Assembly: GCF_005502935.1 (NCBI RefSeq)
Contig: NZ_SCMP01000005.1
Span: forward strand, 124,001 to 188,000
DNA: 64,000 nucleotides
Reading direction: 5' to 3'
Source of the DNA: Pseudomonas sp. 2FG
Lineage (GTDB): Bacteria > Pseudomonadota > Gammaproteobacteria > Pseudomonadales > Pseudomonadaceae
Every line of letters starts with the position of its first letter. Within the stretch, counting starts at the first letter, position 1. Shown in pieces: positions 34,499-43,185 of this stretch. A model generated the notes under the pieces. It had not been told where the DNA came from and did not search any database. It saw nothing but the letters and a program-made list of their open reading frames with translations. Both the position numbers and the translations under genes were made by a program.

Positions 34499-34948
34499 AT
34501 GAACGCACCGTGGAATTTTACCCGTTACCTGCCGTTAGCTCAGCGTTTCCTCGCTCGCGGCCGGTTACCTGCGTTGCTGTTTGCAGTCGCGCGCAAGAGC
34601 GCCACGCAGGGTGGGCGATTGGGTGCGTTGAAGGAGGATCTGCGTGTGTTGCAGGCGCTTTGTATGGCGTGGTGGCGCGGCGAGTATCGAGCGATCAGTT
34701 CGCAGGCTTTGCTCTCGGTAGTCGCGGCACTGCTGTATTTTCTCTCGCCCGTGGACGCGATTCCCGATGGGTTACTGGGGGTGGGCTTTGTCGATGACAT
34801 CGCCATGCTGGCCTGGTTGATGCGTGCCTGGAGTGGCGAGCTGGAAGCTTTCCGCGCATGGCGAGCGGCGCAATCGCCGGAGCAGCAGACTGCCTGGGAG
34901 CGGTTGTTGTCTGCACCGTCGTCGGAGCCAGAGGCCCCGTCACGCTGA
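34499..34948 (+). CDS. DUF1232 (YkvA-like) membrane protein
   Basis: A 149-residue protein with the DUF1232 core LLSVVAALLYFLSPVDAIPD followed by GVGFVDDIAMLAWLMRAW, which is a short hydrophobic hairpin with the conserved SPxDxIPD motif. Family function is unknown. ATG 34499 is preceded by GGAGTGAGG; a GTG two codons upstream is less likely. The gene begins 43 bases after DnaA-box triplet B, so replication-linked control is possible but unproven. Confidence 0.85.
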   Translation: MNAPWNFTRYLPLAQRFLARGRLPALLFAVARKSATQGGRLGALKEDLRVLQALCMAWWRGEYRAISSQALLSVVAALLYFLSPVDAIPDGLLGVGFVDDIAMLAWLMRAWSGELEAFRAWRAAQSPEQQTAWERLLSAPSSEPEAPSR

Positions 34949-35118
34949 GCCTGGAGGTGCTGGTTGCGCTGTGCAGTGGCTTCGCGCTCATCATCCTGCC
35001 AGCGCGCATTGCGCCAGGGCCGTATAGATCACGCCCAGAGGCATACTTGGCCTGATAAGATGGCCGCCTGCAAGGAAGGTGCTGAAGCTGTCGGCACTAC
35101 TTTCCACGGAGAGTTGTG

Positions 35119-35445
35119 ATGGATGTGCAAGTGATCATGCGTGACGGCGAAGCCGAGTACGCGATTTTGCCCTGGCCTGAGTATCAGGCCTTGCTGCAGG
35201 CCGCCGGCCGCAGCGCGGTGGCCCCGGTTGTCGCTGTACCAGCGCCGACTGTTATGTCCAAGCTGACTGAACTCAGCGCATTGCGTGAGGGCAAGGGCTT
35301 GTCGCTCGAAGAGTTGGCGCGGACCGTGGGTATCAGTCCGCACTATCTCACACTGATCGAAAGTGGCGAGCGCCAGCCGGATGCGGCGATTCGTCGTGCC
35401 TTGGCGCGGGCCCTGGGTATTAGCGGTTGGGAGTTGGAGACTTGA
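35119..35445 (+). CDS. Xre-type HTH protein with Phd-like N-terminal segment
   Basis: A 108-residue protein. The first 30 residues (DVQVIMRDGEAEYAILPWPE followed by YQALL) resemble the start of Phd/YefM antitoxins. Residues 47 to 108 form an Xre helix-turn-helix (LSLEELARTVGISPHYLTLI, ESGERQPDAAIRRALARALG). The product could be a small repressor or antitoxin. Its stop overlaps the next gene start, and a third gene follows directly, so the three are one unit. The partner does not look like a known toxin. Confidence 0.75.
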   Translation: MDVQVIMRDGEAEYAILPWPEYQALLQAAGRSAVAPVVAVPAPTVMSKLTELSALREGKGLSLEELARTVGISPHYLTLIESGERQPDAAIRRALARALGISGWELET

Positions 35446-35807
35446 GTGTACGCATTAGCCGCCAGCATTGGCAGGCGCTTCTCAGTGAGCTTGAGGATGC
35501 GCGCCGTCAGCGCCATCTGCTGACCTATCGGGCGCTGATTGAGCGCTTGGAACTGCCGACTCCGGCCATGCAGACCCTGACTGCGGCCTTGGAGCATCTC
35601 GCTGCGTTGGATGCCCGCGCCGATCAGCCGCTGCGCAGCGCGCTGGTAATCAGTCAGGGCGCGAGCCGTCTGCCGCGTACGGGGTTCTTTGAGTGTGTCG
35701 TGCGCCTTGGGCGCTTTGCTGGCCCGTCTGACGGTATCGCCGCGGCGTCCTGGCATGCCGCAGAAGTCGTGCGGGTGTTCGAGTACAGCTACGCCGAGGA
35801 AGTTTGA
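35442..35807 (+). CDS. Conserved protein of unknown function in an Xre operon
   Basis: A 121-residue soluble protein that I place at TTG 35442 (MSVRISRQHWQALLSELEDA), overlapping the preceding stop by four bases. It is helical at first (ERLELPTPAMQTLTAALEHL) and then has a mixed segment (RSALVISQGASRLPRTGFFE) with a possible beta core. No catalytic motif is evident and I do not recognise the family. The TTG start and overlap indicate translational coupling to the HTH gene. Confidence 0.65.
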   Translation: MSVRISRQHWQALLSELEDARRQRHLLTYRALIERLELPTPAMQTLTAALEHLAALDARADQPLRSALVISQGASRLPRTGFFECVVRLGRFAGPSDGIAAASWHAAEVVRVFEYSYAEEV

Positions 35808-36278
35808 GTGCTGCTCTGGCGTTTGCGCGCGCGGCTGAGCTATCTCCTGGCCCGGCGTCTTTTCCATTGGTCGTGGCTGGTCCGTCAACCACGGGCCTGG
35901 GCTTGGATGGAAGGACGGTTCGCTCGCATGGCGGCACTGAACGATGTCGCGGCGCAAAGTTTCTACGGTCATCTGTTGGTGTTTCGCGGGCGTGGTTTCG
36001 GCGCGCGCGAGGAAGGCATTCGCCTGCTGGGTTTGGCGGCTAACGCGGGGGATGCCAAGGCGGCTTATCAGTTGGGCGTACTCAGTCTGGCGGGCGATAC
36101 CCGTGCAGCCCCTGATGGGCTTGCGGCAGCGCGCTGGTGGGCATTGGCCGCTAGCACAGGGCATCCGTTGGCGGCACACCGCTTGGCCAAACTCTATCAA
36201 CAAGGCGGCCACGGGCTGGCGGCCGATGCCGAGCAGGCCGCGCTCTATGCGCAGCGCGCGACCGAGTTGGGGCTTTGA
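35808..36278 (+). CDS. Sel1-repeat protein
   Basis: A 156-residue protein from GTG 35808, immediately after the previous stop. It has a basic, tryptophan-rich N-terminal region (WRLRARLSYLLARRLFHWSW) that may sit on the membrane. Three Sel1-type helices pairs follow: GIRLLGLAANAGDAKAAYQL, AARWWALAASTGHPLAAHRL and AALYAQRATELGL. Such repeats act as protein-binding scaffolds. It is the last gene of the Xre/unknown/Sel1 unit. Confidence 0.8.
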   Translation: MLLWRLRARLSYLLARRLFHWSWLVRQPRAWAWMEGRFARMAALNDVAAQSFYGHLLVFRGRGFGAREEGIRLLGLAANAGDAKAAYQLGVLSLAGDTRAAPDGLAAARWWALAASTGHPLAAHRLAKLYQQGGHGLAADAEQAALYAQRATELGL

Positions 36279-36289
36279 GTTTTAAGCCG

Positions 36290-36520
36290 AGAGCTTTTGC
36301 GTGTCGATGATATGCAGGCTGTAGCCGGGTACTGTCTTGGCCTGCCGCTTGGCTTCCGAGGCCAGGCTGGCCAGTTGCGCGCAGTTCTTCGGGTGTAGAT
36401 GCACTCCCCCTCGCGGGCTTGCTGCAACAACCTGATCAGGCATTGCTGAATCGGCACGTTACCGGCTAGCAACATCAGTGGATTGAGCGAGGATTAGGCC
36501 TGGTGCGCCCAGCTGCTCGG
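36290..36520 (-). pseudogene. Likely remnant of an unidentified minus-strand gene
   Basis: The minus strand near 36400 to 36294 reads LHPKNCAQLASLASEAKRQA and KTVPGYSLHIIDTQKLSA before a TAA, which looks like a genuine protein C-terminus. The upstream bases read as protein in another frame (NVPIQQCLIRLLQQAREG), so a frame break is probable. I cannot name the parent family. No intact start is seen. Confidence 0.35.
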
Positions 36521-36560
36521 TGACGGTCATGCTGGGGCTCGATGTCCTGAAAAAGCGAAG

Positions 36561-36592
36561 GGGCTGATATCGCTATCAGCCCCTTATTTCAC
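36561..36592. terminator. Terminator downstream of prc
   Basis: GGGGCTGATA-TCGC-TATCAGCCCC is a perfect 10-bp stem about 30 bases after the prc stop on the minus strand, with TTATTT on one side and a T-rich tract on the other. Confidence 0.85.
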
Positions 36593-36623
36593 GACAGGGT
36601 GATGACTCTTTGATGACACTCGA

Positions 36624-38705
36624 TCAGTGCGTGGCTACCGCCGAGTTCAAGCCCAGATAGTCGAGCAGGATTTGCCCGGTTTCCGCGAGATAGGCATCGT
36701 CTTCTGGCTTGAGCTTTTCGTCTTCTGTCGGCAGGGCGTCCTCGTCTTCCTTCTTCAGCTCTTTCAGCGGTTCCTCACCCTTGGCTTTGCGCCGAGTGTT
36801 TTCCATGGTCAGCTGCTGGGTTTCGATGTCGGCATGTTGCGCCCGGCGCTTGGTCTCATTCAGGCTGACGGTGGTTTCGTGGGTCAGCTGTTGCGCCAGT
36901 TCCAGGCGGTCACGGGTAAAGACGAAGTCCGGGTCTTTGGCCACGCGCGCATCATGGCGGGCTTTCAGCTCGACTAGGAAGGGTTTGAACGGATCCACTT
37001 CCGGTTTGATCGCCGGGCGGATGCTGTCCCACGGCATGGCTTCGGGCAGTGCGCTTTCGCCGATTTCCTTGGTGTCGACGACGGCCGGATAAGCGATATC
37101 TGGCAGTACGCCCTGGTGCTGAGTGCTTTGCCCGGAGACGCGATAGAACTTCGCCAGGGTCAGCTTCAACTCCCCATGGTTGAGCGGCTGGATGGTTTGC
37201 ACCGTGCCTTTGCCGAAGGTCTGGCCGCCAAGGATCAAGGCGCGATGGTAGTCCTGCATGGCGCCGGCAAAAATTTCCGAAGCCGAGGCGGAGAGGCGGT
37301 TGACCAGCAGCGCCAGCGGACCGGTGTAGTAGCTGCCGGGGTTTTCGTCGGCGAGCACATCGACGCGCCCGTCACTGTTGCGCACCAGCACGGTGGGGCC
37401 CTGGTTGATGAACAGGCCGGTCAGTTCGGTGGCTTCCTGCAGGGAGCCGCCGCCGTTGTTGCGCAGGTCGATGACCACGCCGTCGACCTGGTCTTTCTGG
37501 AGTTCGGCGAGCAGGCGTTTAACGTCGCGGGTGGTGCTCTTGTAGTCCGGGTCACCGGCGCGGAAGGCTTTGAAGTCCAGATAGAAAGCCGGGATCTCGA
37601 TCACGCCCAGCTTGTACTCACGGCCATCATGGGACAGCTTGAGGAGGGATTTTTTCGCGGCCTGTTCTTCCAGCTTGACCGCTTCGCGGGTGATCGCGAC
37701 GATTTTGCTGGTCCGATCGTTCGGACCATTGCTGGCGGGAACCACTTCCAGGCGCACCACGGAGCCTTTGGGGCCGCGGATCAGCTTGACCACTTCATCC
37801 AGTCGCCAGCCGATCACGTCGACCATTTCGCCGTCGCCTTGGGCAACCCCGACAATCTTATCGGCCGGTGCGATTTGTTTGCTTTTTTCTGCCGGGCCAG
37901 CCGGTACCAGGCGAACGACTTTAACGGTGTCGTTGTCGCTCTGCAGCACCGCGCCGATACCCTCCAAGGACAAACTCATATTGATGTCGAAGTTTTCCGC
38001 GTTGTCCGGCGAGAGGTAATTGGTGTGCGGGTCATAGGATTGCGCAAAGGCGTTGATATAGGCCTGGAAGATATCTTCGCTGCGGGTTTGCTCAAGGCGC
38101 GAGAGCTGATTCTTGTAGCGTTTGGTCAGCAACTCCTGAATCGCTTCGGGCTCTTTGCCGGCGATTTTCAACCGCAGCACTTCGTCTTTCACCCGTTTGC
38201 GCCAGAGCTCGTCCAACTCCGCCGAGTTTTTCGCCCAGGGGGTTTTCTCACGGTCCACTTGCAGGCTTTCATCGACGCTGAAGTCGAAGCTGCCGATGCC
38301 TTTGTCGAGCAGGGCCAGGGCGAAGTCCAGGCGCTGCTTCAAACGATCCAGATGACGCTTGTAGATGACGAAGCCCGGCTCGAGGTCGCCGCTTTTCAGC
38401 AAATCGTCGAACTTGTTGCGCCACCGGTCGAATTCCGCGATATCGGCGGCGGTGAAGTAGCTGCGTGCCGGGTCGAGCAGCTTCAAGTAGCTCTCGTAAA
38501 TGATCGCCGAGCGCTCATCGTTCAGCGGTGGTTTGCTGTAATGATGGCGTTTGAGCAACTCCACCACATTGAGGCTGGCGATCACCTGCTCACGGTCGGG
38601 CTGTAGGCCGTCCCAGCTGTTGACGGCAGTGGTGCTGGCCGCCAGCGGTAAAGCGCTGAGGCTAAGGAGTAAGGCGAGGGCGGTGCTGGGGAGGAAGCGC
38701 TGCAT
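36624..38705 (-). CDS. prc: Carboxy-terminal processing protease Prc/AlgO
   Basis: A 693-residue periplasmic S41 protease. After the signal peptide (LPSTALALLLSLSALPLAAS) come the N-terminal helical domain (LDPARSYFTAADI), a PDZ domain (GIGAVLQSDNDTVKVVRLVP), and the protease core with VIDLRNNGGGSLQEA, the catalytic Ser in LSASASEIFAGA and the Lys in TFGKGTVQ. Prc degrades periplasmic proteins with exposed C-termini; in P. aeruginosa AlgO affects alginate control through MucA. ATG 38705 fits family N-termini; ATG 38738 is an alternative adding 11 residues. Confidence 0.95.
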   Translation of the reverse strand: MQRFLPSTALALLLSLSALPLAASTTAVNSWDGLQPDREQVIASLNVVELLKRHHYSKPPLNDERSAIIYESYLKLLDPARSYFTAADIAEFDRWRNKFDDLLKSGDLEPGFVIYKRHLDRLKQRLDFALALLDKGIGSFDFSVDESLQVDREKTPWAKNSAELDELWRKRVKDEVLRLKIAGKEPEAIQELLTKRYKNQLSRLEQTRSEDIFQAYINAFAQSYDPHTNYLSPDNAENFDINMSLSLEGIGAVLQSDNDTVKVVRLVPAGPAEKSKQIAPADKIVGVAQGDGEMVDVIGWRLDEVVKLIRGPKGSVVRLEVVPASNGPNDRTSKIVAITREAVKLEEQAAKKSLLKLSHDGREYKLGVIEIPAFYLDFKAFRAGDPDYKSTTRDVKRLLAELQKDQVDGVVIDLRNNGGGSLQEATELTGLFINQGPTVLVRNSDGRVDVLADENPGSYYTGPLALLVNRLSASASEIFAGAMQDYHRALILGGQTFGKGTVQTIQPLNHGELKLTLAKFYRVSGQSTQHQGVLPDIAYPAVVDTKEIGESALPEAMPWDSIRPAIKPEVDPFKPFLVELKARHDARVAKDPDFVFTRDRLELAQQLTHETTVSLNETKRRAQHADIETQQLTMENTRRKAKGEEPLKELKKEDEDALPTEDEKLKPEDDAYLAETGQILLDYLGLNSAVATH

Positions 38706-38843
38706 GCTGAGTCGACGCGGGGGCAGTTGATAACGCATATTAGGCCGTCTTTGAGAGCGCCGGTTCCATTCGAGTCCGGCTGCATAATGCAAATAGCCCG
38801 ATGTTTTGCAAGGGGCTCAGTCCAAAGTCACTATGGAGGCAGC

Positions 38844-39806
38844 GTGAAGGCATTGCAAGGCGTTGAAGGGCAGGTGGAATGGGCACAACGGCCAAGCCCG
38901 GCGTGCGATGTGGGGCAAATTCGCATTCGGGTGGCGGCGGCGGGTCTCAATCGAGCCGATTTGTTGCAGCGTGCCGGCCTCTATCCGCCGCCGCCAGGGG
39001 CTAGCGACATCCTCGGGTTGGAGTGTTCCGGGGTGGTCACTGAGGTTGGCGCCGGCAGCGCCTGGCAGGTTGGCGATCGGGTTTGCGCCCTGCTGGCCGG
39101 CGGCGGCATGGCCGAAGAAGTGGTGGTCGATGCGCGACACGCGCTACCGGTGCCGGAGGGCCTGTCCCTGGCGGAGGCCGCGGCGTTGCCGGAGGTCTAT
39201 GCGACCGCCTGGCTCAATCTGTTTCAGCTGGCTGGGCTCAAACCGGGTGAGAAGGTGCTCTTGCACGCTGGCGCCAGTGGCGTTGGCTCGGCGGCGATCC
39301 AGCTGTGCAAGGCCTTCGGCAATCCCTGTTGGGTCAGCGTCGGTTCGGCCGAGCGCTTGGCCTATTGCGAGGCACTGGGCGCCCAGGGCGGGGCGACTCG
39401 CGACGAGAGCCTGGAAAGCCTGCGCGACTTCGGCCCCTTCGATGTGATCCTCGATCCGGTCGGTGGCAGCTATGCGGCGCTGAATCAGCAACTGCTGGCG
39501 CAGGATGGGCGCTGGGTGTTGATTGGCTTGATGGGCGGGCGCGAGGCGCAGCTGGATCTGGCGCTGGTGTTGGCGAAACGATTACAGCTGTGCGGCTCGA
39601 CTCTGCGTAACCGCGACGAGCAGTTCAAGGCCGATCTGCTCAGTGACTTGAGCCAGCACGTTTGGCCGCTGTTTGCCGAGGGGCGACTCAAACCGCAGTT
39701 GGAGCGTAGCTTCCCGAGCAAGGAGGTTGAGCTGGCGTTCGCCGCGCTGGCGAGCAATAAGGTGGCGGGCAAGCTGGTGCTGCTGATCGACGAAAGCTTG
39801 CGGTAA
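38844..39806 (+). CDS. NAD(P)H quinone oxidoreductase (PIG3-type zinc-free MDR)
   Basis: A 320-residue medium-chain reductase. The start is GTG 38844 (VKALQGVEGQVEWAQ) with TGGAGGC upstream. Landmarks are GLNRADLLQRAGLYPPPPGA (PIG3 type), the Rossmann loop HAGASGVGSAAIQL, and RLQLCGSTLRNRDEQFK near the end. Catalytic zinc ligands of alcohol dehydrogenases are absent. Such enzymes reduce quinones with NADPH. The gene is divergent from prc and converges on the HAD phosphatase. Confidence 0.9.
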   Translation: MKALQGVEGQVEWAQRPSPACDVGQIRIRVAAAGLNRADLLQRAGLYPPPPGASDILGLECSGVVTEVGAGSAWQVGDRVCALLAGGGMAEEVVVDARHALPVPEGLSLAEAAALPEVYATAWLNLFQLAGLKPGEKVLLHAGASGVGSAAIQLCKAFGNPCWVSVGSAERLAYCEALGAQGGATRDESLESLRDFGPFDVILDPVGGSYAALNQQLLAQDGRWVLIGLMGGREAQLDLALVLAKRLQLCGSTLRNRDEQFKADLLSDLSQHVWPLFAEGRLKPQLERSFPSKEVELAFAALASNKVAGKLVLLIDESLR

Positions 39807-39833
39807 GAGACGGCGGACAAATCGTGCCGCACT

Positions 39834-39886
39834 CTATTCGCCCTGCGAGGATTTTCCTCCCGCGTAGGGCGAGCAGCGCCAAGCCT
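39834..39886. terminator. Possible bidirectional terminator
   Basis: TCGCCCTGCG-AGGA and TCCT-CCCGCGTAGGGCGA can form a long imperfect stem between two converging genes. Confidence 0.4.
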
Positions 39887-39901
39887 TAGCCGCCGCCTGA
39901 C

Positions 39902-40555
39902 TCAACTCCAGGTCAGAATCGGCCAGCCCGCTTGTTCGGCATGGCGCCGCAGAACCGGGTCGGGGTTGACCGTGTTTGGGCGACTGACCAGTTGCAGCAG
40001 CGGCAGATCGTTGCGCGAATCGGAGTAGAAACTGGCGCCCTCCAGGGTTTCCCCTTCGGCTTCCAGCCAGGCCTGCAGACGTGTGACTTTGCCTTCGCGG
40101 TAGGTCAGCACGCCTTCGGTGTGGCCAGTGTAGAAGCCGTGCTGCAGTTCCAGCTCGATCGCCAGCACGTCTTCGACGCCCAGCCGTGCGGCGATCGGGG
40201 CCACCAGGTGCACTCCGGACGCGGAGATCACCAGCAGGCGATCACCCGTCGCACGATGCTTGGCCAGGTGGGTGCAGGCGTCGCCATAGATCCGCGGCTC
40301 GATCACCTCCTCGACAAAGGGCTCGACCACAAAGGCCACTTCTTCGGGGGTACGACCGACCAGCGGGCTGAGGCTGAAGGCCATGTAGTCCTCCATGGCC
40401 AGTTTGCCCTCGGCGTAAGCGGCCATCAGCTCGGCATCGCGGCGCAGGAAGGAGTCGCCGTCGACCCAGCCGAGCCTGGCCATTTGCTGGCTCCACAGGC
40501 TGGCACAGTCGCCGTGGATCAGGGTTTCGTCTAAATCAAAAATTGCCAGAGCCAT
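39902..40555 (-). CDS. HAD-IB phosphatase (SerB-like fold)
   Basis: A 217-residue cytoplasmic HAD hydrolase: motif I FDLDETLIHGD (nucleophile Asp8 and acid Asp10), motif II LLVISASG, a Lys in REGKVTRL, and motif IV FYSDSRNDLPLL. The helical cap after motif I places it in subfamily IB with phosphoserine and phosphocholine phosphatases. It is the last gene of the ABC importer operon and overlaps the ATPase stop by one base. It may remove phosphate from a compound brought in by that importer; substrate unknown. Confidence 0.85.
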   Translation of the reverse strand: MALAIFDLDETLIHGDCASLWSQQMARLGWVDGDSFLRRDAELMAAYAEGKLAMEDYMAFSLSPLVGRTPEEVAFVVEPFVEEVIEPRIYGDACTHLAKHRATGDRLLVISASGVHLVAPIAARLGVEDVLAIELELQHGFYTGHTEGVLTYREGKVTRLQAWLEAEGETLEGASFYSDSRNDLPLLQLVSRPNTVNPDPVLRRHAEQAGWPILTWS

Positions 40556-41544
40556 CAGGCTACCTCACGAATCGCGCTGGGATCGATGGACAGTGCAAGG
40601 CGTTGGCCACTGCTATGCAGATCGGTCGCCGAGCGATTGAGGACATCGACCACTAATTCTACCCCGCGGGCTTCGACGCGATAACGGATCACGTTGCCGA
40701 GCAGACTGTGGCTGCGTACCTCGGCTTCGATATTGCCGTGAACACCGAGCTGGATAGCTTCCGGGCGGATGGCGATGCGACTGTTGACCGGGCGCAGCAG
40801 CAGGCGGCTGGCGGCGTCGGCGTCGAGCAGGTTGTAGTTGCCGATAAAGCCCGCGGCGAAGACATCGGCCGGGGCGGTGTAGAGGGTCTCGGCGTCGCCA
40901 CTCTGGACGATGCGGCCCTGGTTCATCAGGAATATCCGGTCGGACATGACCAGCGCTTCTTCCTGGTCATGGGTGACGAAGATAGTGGTTAGGCCAAGCT
41001 CGCGCTGGATCTGCCGAATCTGCTCGCGCAGGTGCTTGCGAATCCGTGCATCCAGGGCGGACAGCGGCTCATCGAGCAGGAGCAGGCGCGGCCGGGTGAC
41101 CAGCGAGCGGGCCAGCGCGACCCGCTGACACTGGCCACCGGACAGCTGATGGGGGTAGCGGCCAGCGAAGTCGCCGAGCTCAACCAGCCCCAGCACTTCG
41201 TCGACGCGCTTTTCGGCAGCGCTGCCGGCAACTTTCTGCATGCGCAGGCCGAAAGCCACGTTCTGCTGCGCGGTCATATTGGGAAACAGTGCATAGCTCT
41301 GGAACACCATGCCGATGCCGCGCTTCTGTGGCGACAGCGGCACCAGGTCCTGGCCGTCGAGGAGGATCTTGCCGCCGTTCACCTCGGTCAGGCCGGCGAT
41401 GCAGCGCAGCAGGGTGGATTTGCCGCAACCGGAAGGGCCGAGCAGGGTGACGAACTCGCCTTTGCCGATTTCACCCTGGATATCGCTGAAGATGGTCGTG
41501 CCGCCGTAGCTTTTATGCAGACCCTGGATGCTTAGAAAACTCAT
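40555..41544 (-). CDS. ABC transporter ATP-binding protein (importer)
   Basis: A 329-residue ATPase: Walker A GPSGCGKS, Q-loop GMVFQSYALFPNMT, signature LSGGQCQR (Cys where Gln is usual), Walker B LLLLDEPLSALD, H-loop FVTHDQEEA, and a C-terminal regulatory TOBE-like domain from about residue 240. It is of the PotA/FbpC/PhnT class that powers import of polyamines, iron or phosphonates. It overlaps the permease start by four bases, so ATPase and permeases are coupled. Confidence 0.92.
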   Translation of the reverse strand: MSFLSIQGLHKSYGGTTIFSDIQGEIGKGEFVTLLGPSGCGKSTLLRCIAGLTEVNGGKILLDGQDLVPLSPQKRGIGMVFQSYALFPNMTAQQNVAFGLRMQKVAGSAAEKRVDEVLGLVELGDFAGRYPHQLSGGQCQRVALARSLVTRPRLLLLDEPLSALDARIRKHLREQIRQIQRELGLTTIFVTHDQEEALVMSDRIFLMNQGRIVQSGDAETLYTAPADVFAAGFIGNYNLLDADAASRLLLRPVNSRIAIRPEAIQLGVHGNIEAEVRSHSLLGNVIRYRVEARGVELVVDVLNRSATDLHSSGQRLALSIDPSAIREVA

Positions 41545-42338
41545 GATTTGTCCTTGTTCAAACGGTTGGCTGCCCAGGTGAACAACAGCACGAAGAAGAA
41601 GTAGGAGATCACCAGCGCACTGTTGAAGTGGCCGCTGCTGTTTTTCATGTTGTTCAGGTAGACCTGCAGGGTTTCATAGCGGGTGCCGACCAGCAGGTTG
41701 GCGAAGACGAATTCGCCGAAGAGGAAAGAGAACGAGAGAAACAGCGACACCATCAAACCCTTGCGCAGGTTTGGCAGCACCACCAACAGTGCGGCTTTCC
41801 AGGTGCTGGCGCCGAGCAGATGGGCGGCGTCCATCAGATCCGGCAGGTTGATCGCCTGTAGGTTGTTGGTGATCGCCCGGTACATGAACGGCAGGGCCAC
41901 GGTGAAGTAGCAGCCGATCAAAATCCACGGCGTGCCGACCATGGCCAGCGGGCCGGAGCCATAGAGCTGCAGCAGACCCACGGAGGACACCACCGGCGGT
42001 ACCGCGAAGGGCAGCAGGATGAGGATGTTCATCAGCCCGTCGAGCTTCGGGAAGTGGTAATGCACCACGAACAGCAGCGGCAGGATCAACACCACCGAGA
42101 GCAACAAGGCACCGAAGCAGACCAGCAGCGACTGGCCGAAGGCGCTGAGGAAGCGTGCATCGCTCCATAGCGCCAGGTACCACTTGAAGGTCAGGCCGTC
42201 CGGCAGGATGGTCGCCGACCAACTGGTGGACAGCGAGTAGAGCAGGGTGCCGGCCAGCGGAAGGAGCAGGATCAGGAACAGCAGCCAGACCACGGTGCGG
42301 TGGTAGAGGCTGCCGACCTTGGACTCAACGCGCGACAT
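41541..42338 (-). CDS. ABC transporter permease 2
   Basis: A 265-residue inner-membrane protein with six hydrophobic helices and the EAA-like loop DLMDAAHLLGASTWKAALLV, which docks onto the ATPase. It belongs to the PotC/PhnV-type permeases. It overlaps the ATPase gene by four bases and the first permease by 14. The two permeases and ATPase make a complete heteromeric importer with the binding protein at 44031. Confidence 0.92.
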   Translation of the reverse strand: MSRVESKVGSLYHRTVVWLLFLILLLPLAGTLLYSLSTSWSATILPDGLTFKWYLALWSDARFLSAFGQSLLVCFGALLLSVVLILPLLFVVHYHFPKLDGLMNILILLPFAVPPVVSSVGLLQLYGSGPLAMVGTPWILIGCYFTVALPFMYRAITNNLQAINLPDLMDAAHLLGASTWKAALLVVLPNLRKGLMVSLFLSFSFLFGEFVFANLLVGTRYETLQVYLNNMKNSSGHFNSALVISYFFFVLLFTWAANRLNKDKS

Positions 42339-43185
42339 GGTAGCTCCTCTTCAGCAGCCACTGATGGACTACGGTGATCAGCGCCATCAGGCCCACCAGC
42401 ACCATCGCCAGGGCGCTGGCCAGGTTCGGGTTGAGGGAGATGTCGCCGGCGACCATCGCCGCGATGCGGATCGGCAGCACGTTGAAGTTGCCGGTGGTCA
42501 GGGCATAGACGGTGGCGTAGGCGCCGAGGGCGTTGGCCAGCAGAATCACGAAGGTGCCGAGCAGCGCCGGGGTCATCACCGGCAGGCCGATATGGCGCCA
42601 GAACTGCCAGGTGCCGGCGCCGAGCAGCTCGGCCGACTCGCGCCAGTCCTCGCGCAGGGCGTCGAAGGCGGGGTAGAGCAGCAGCACGCCCAGGGGTATC
42701 TGGAAGTAGGTGTAGAGCACGATCAGGCCGGTCTTCGAGTAGAGGTTGAAGTCCTCGATCACCCCGCTCTGCTTGAGCAGGATGGTCAGCGCGCCGTTGA
42801 AGCCGAGCAGGATGATGAAGGCGAAGGCTAGTGGCACTCCGGCGAAATTGCTGGTCATGTTGGAGAAGGCCATGACGAAGTCGCGCAGTTTGCTGTCCAC
42901 CTTGCGCAGCGAGTAGCTGCCGAGGATGGCAATGACGATGCCGATCAGGCTCGACCAGAAGGAGATCTGCAGGCTGTGCTTGATCGCCTGCAGGTAGAAC
43001 TTCGAACTGAAGGCCTTGGCATAGTTGCCCAGCCCCCAGCCATCGGCACTGTTCAGACTGTTGAGCGCCACCCAGGCCAGCGGGGCGATCTGGAAGGCGA
43101 TGAAGAAGATGGCGAAAGGCAGCAGGCAGAGCAGGGCCAGCCATTTGCCGCGGGTGGTTGAACTCACTTCAACAGCTCCCGGCAT
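42325..43185 (-). CDS. ABC transporter permease 1
   Basis: A 286-residue membrane protein of the PotB/PhnU type with six helices and the coupling loop SAELLGAGTWQFWRHIGLPV. The N-terminal SSTTRGKW is cytoplasmic. It overlaps the phosphatase-superfamily gene by 22 bases at its 5' end and the second permease by 14 at its 3' end. Such dense overlap suggests fixed stoichiometry and old operon structure. Confidence 0.92.
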   Translation of the reverse strand: MPGAVEVSSTTRGKWLALLCLLPFAIFFIAFQIAPLAWVALNSLNSADGWGLGNYAKAFSSKFYLQAIKHSLQISFWSSLIGIVIAILGSYSLRKVDSKLRDFVMAFSNMTSNFAGVPLAFAFIILLGFNGALTILLKQSGVIEDFNLYSKTGLIVLYTYFQIPLGVLLLYPAFDALREDWRESAELLGAGTWQFWRHIGLPVMTPALLGTFVILLANALGAYATVYALTTGNFNVLPIRIAAMVAGDISLNPNLASALAMVLVGLMALITVVHQWLLKRSYHVAR

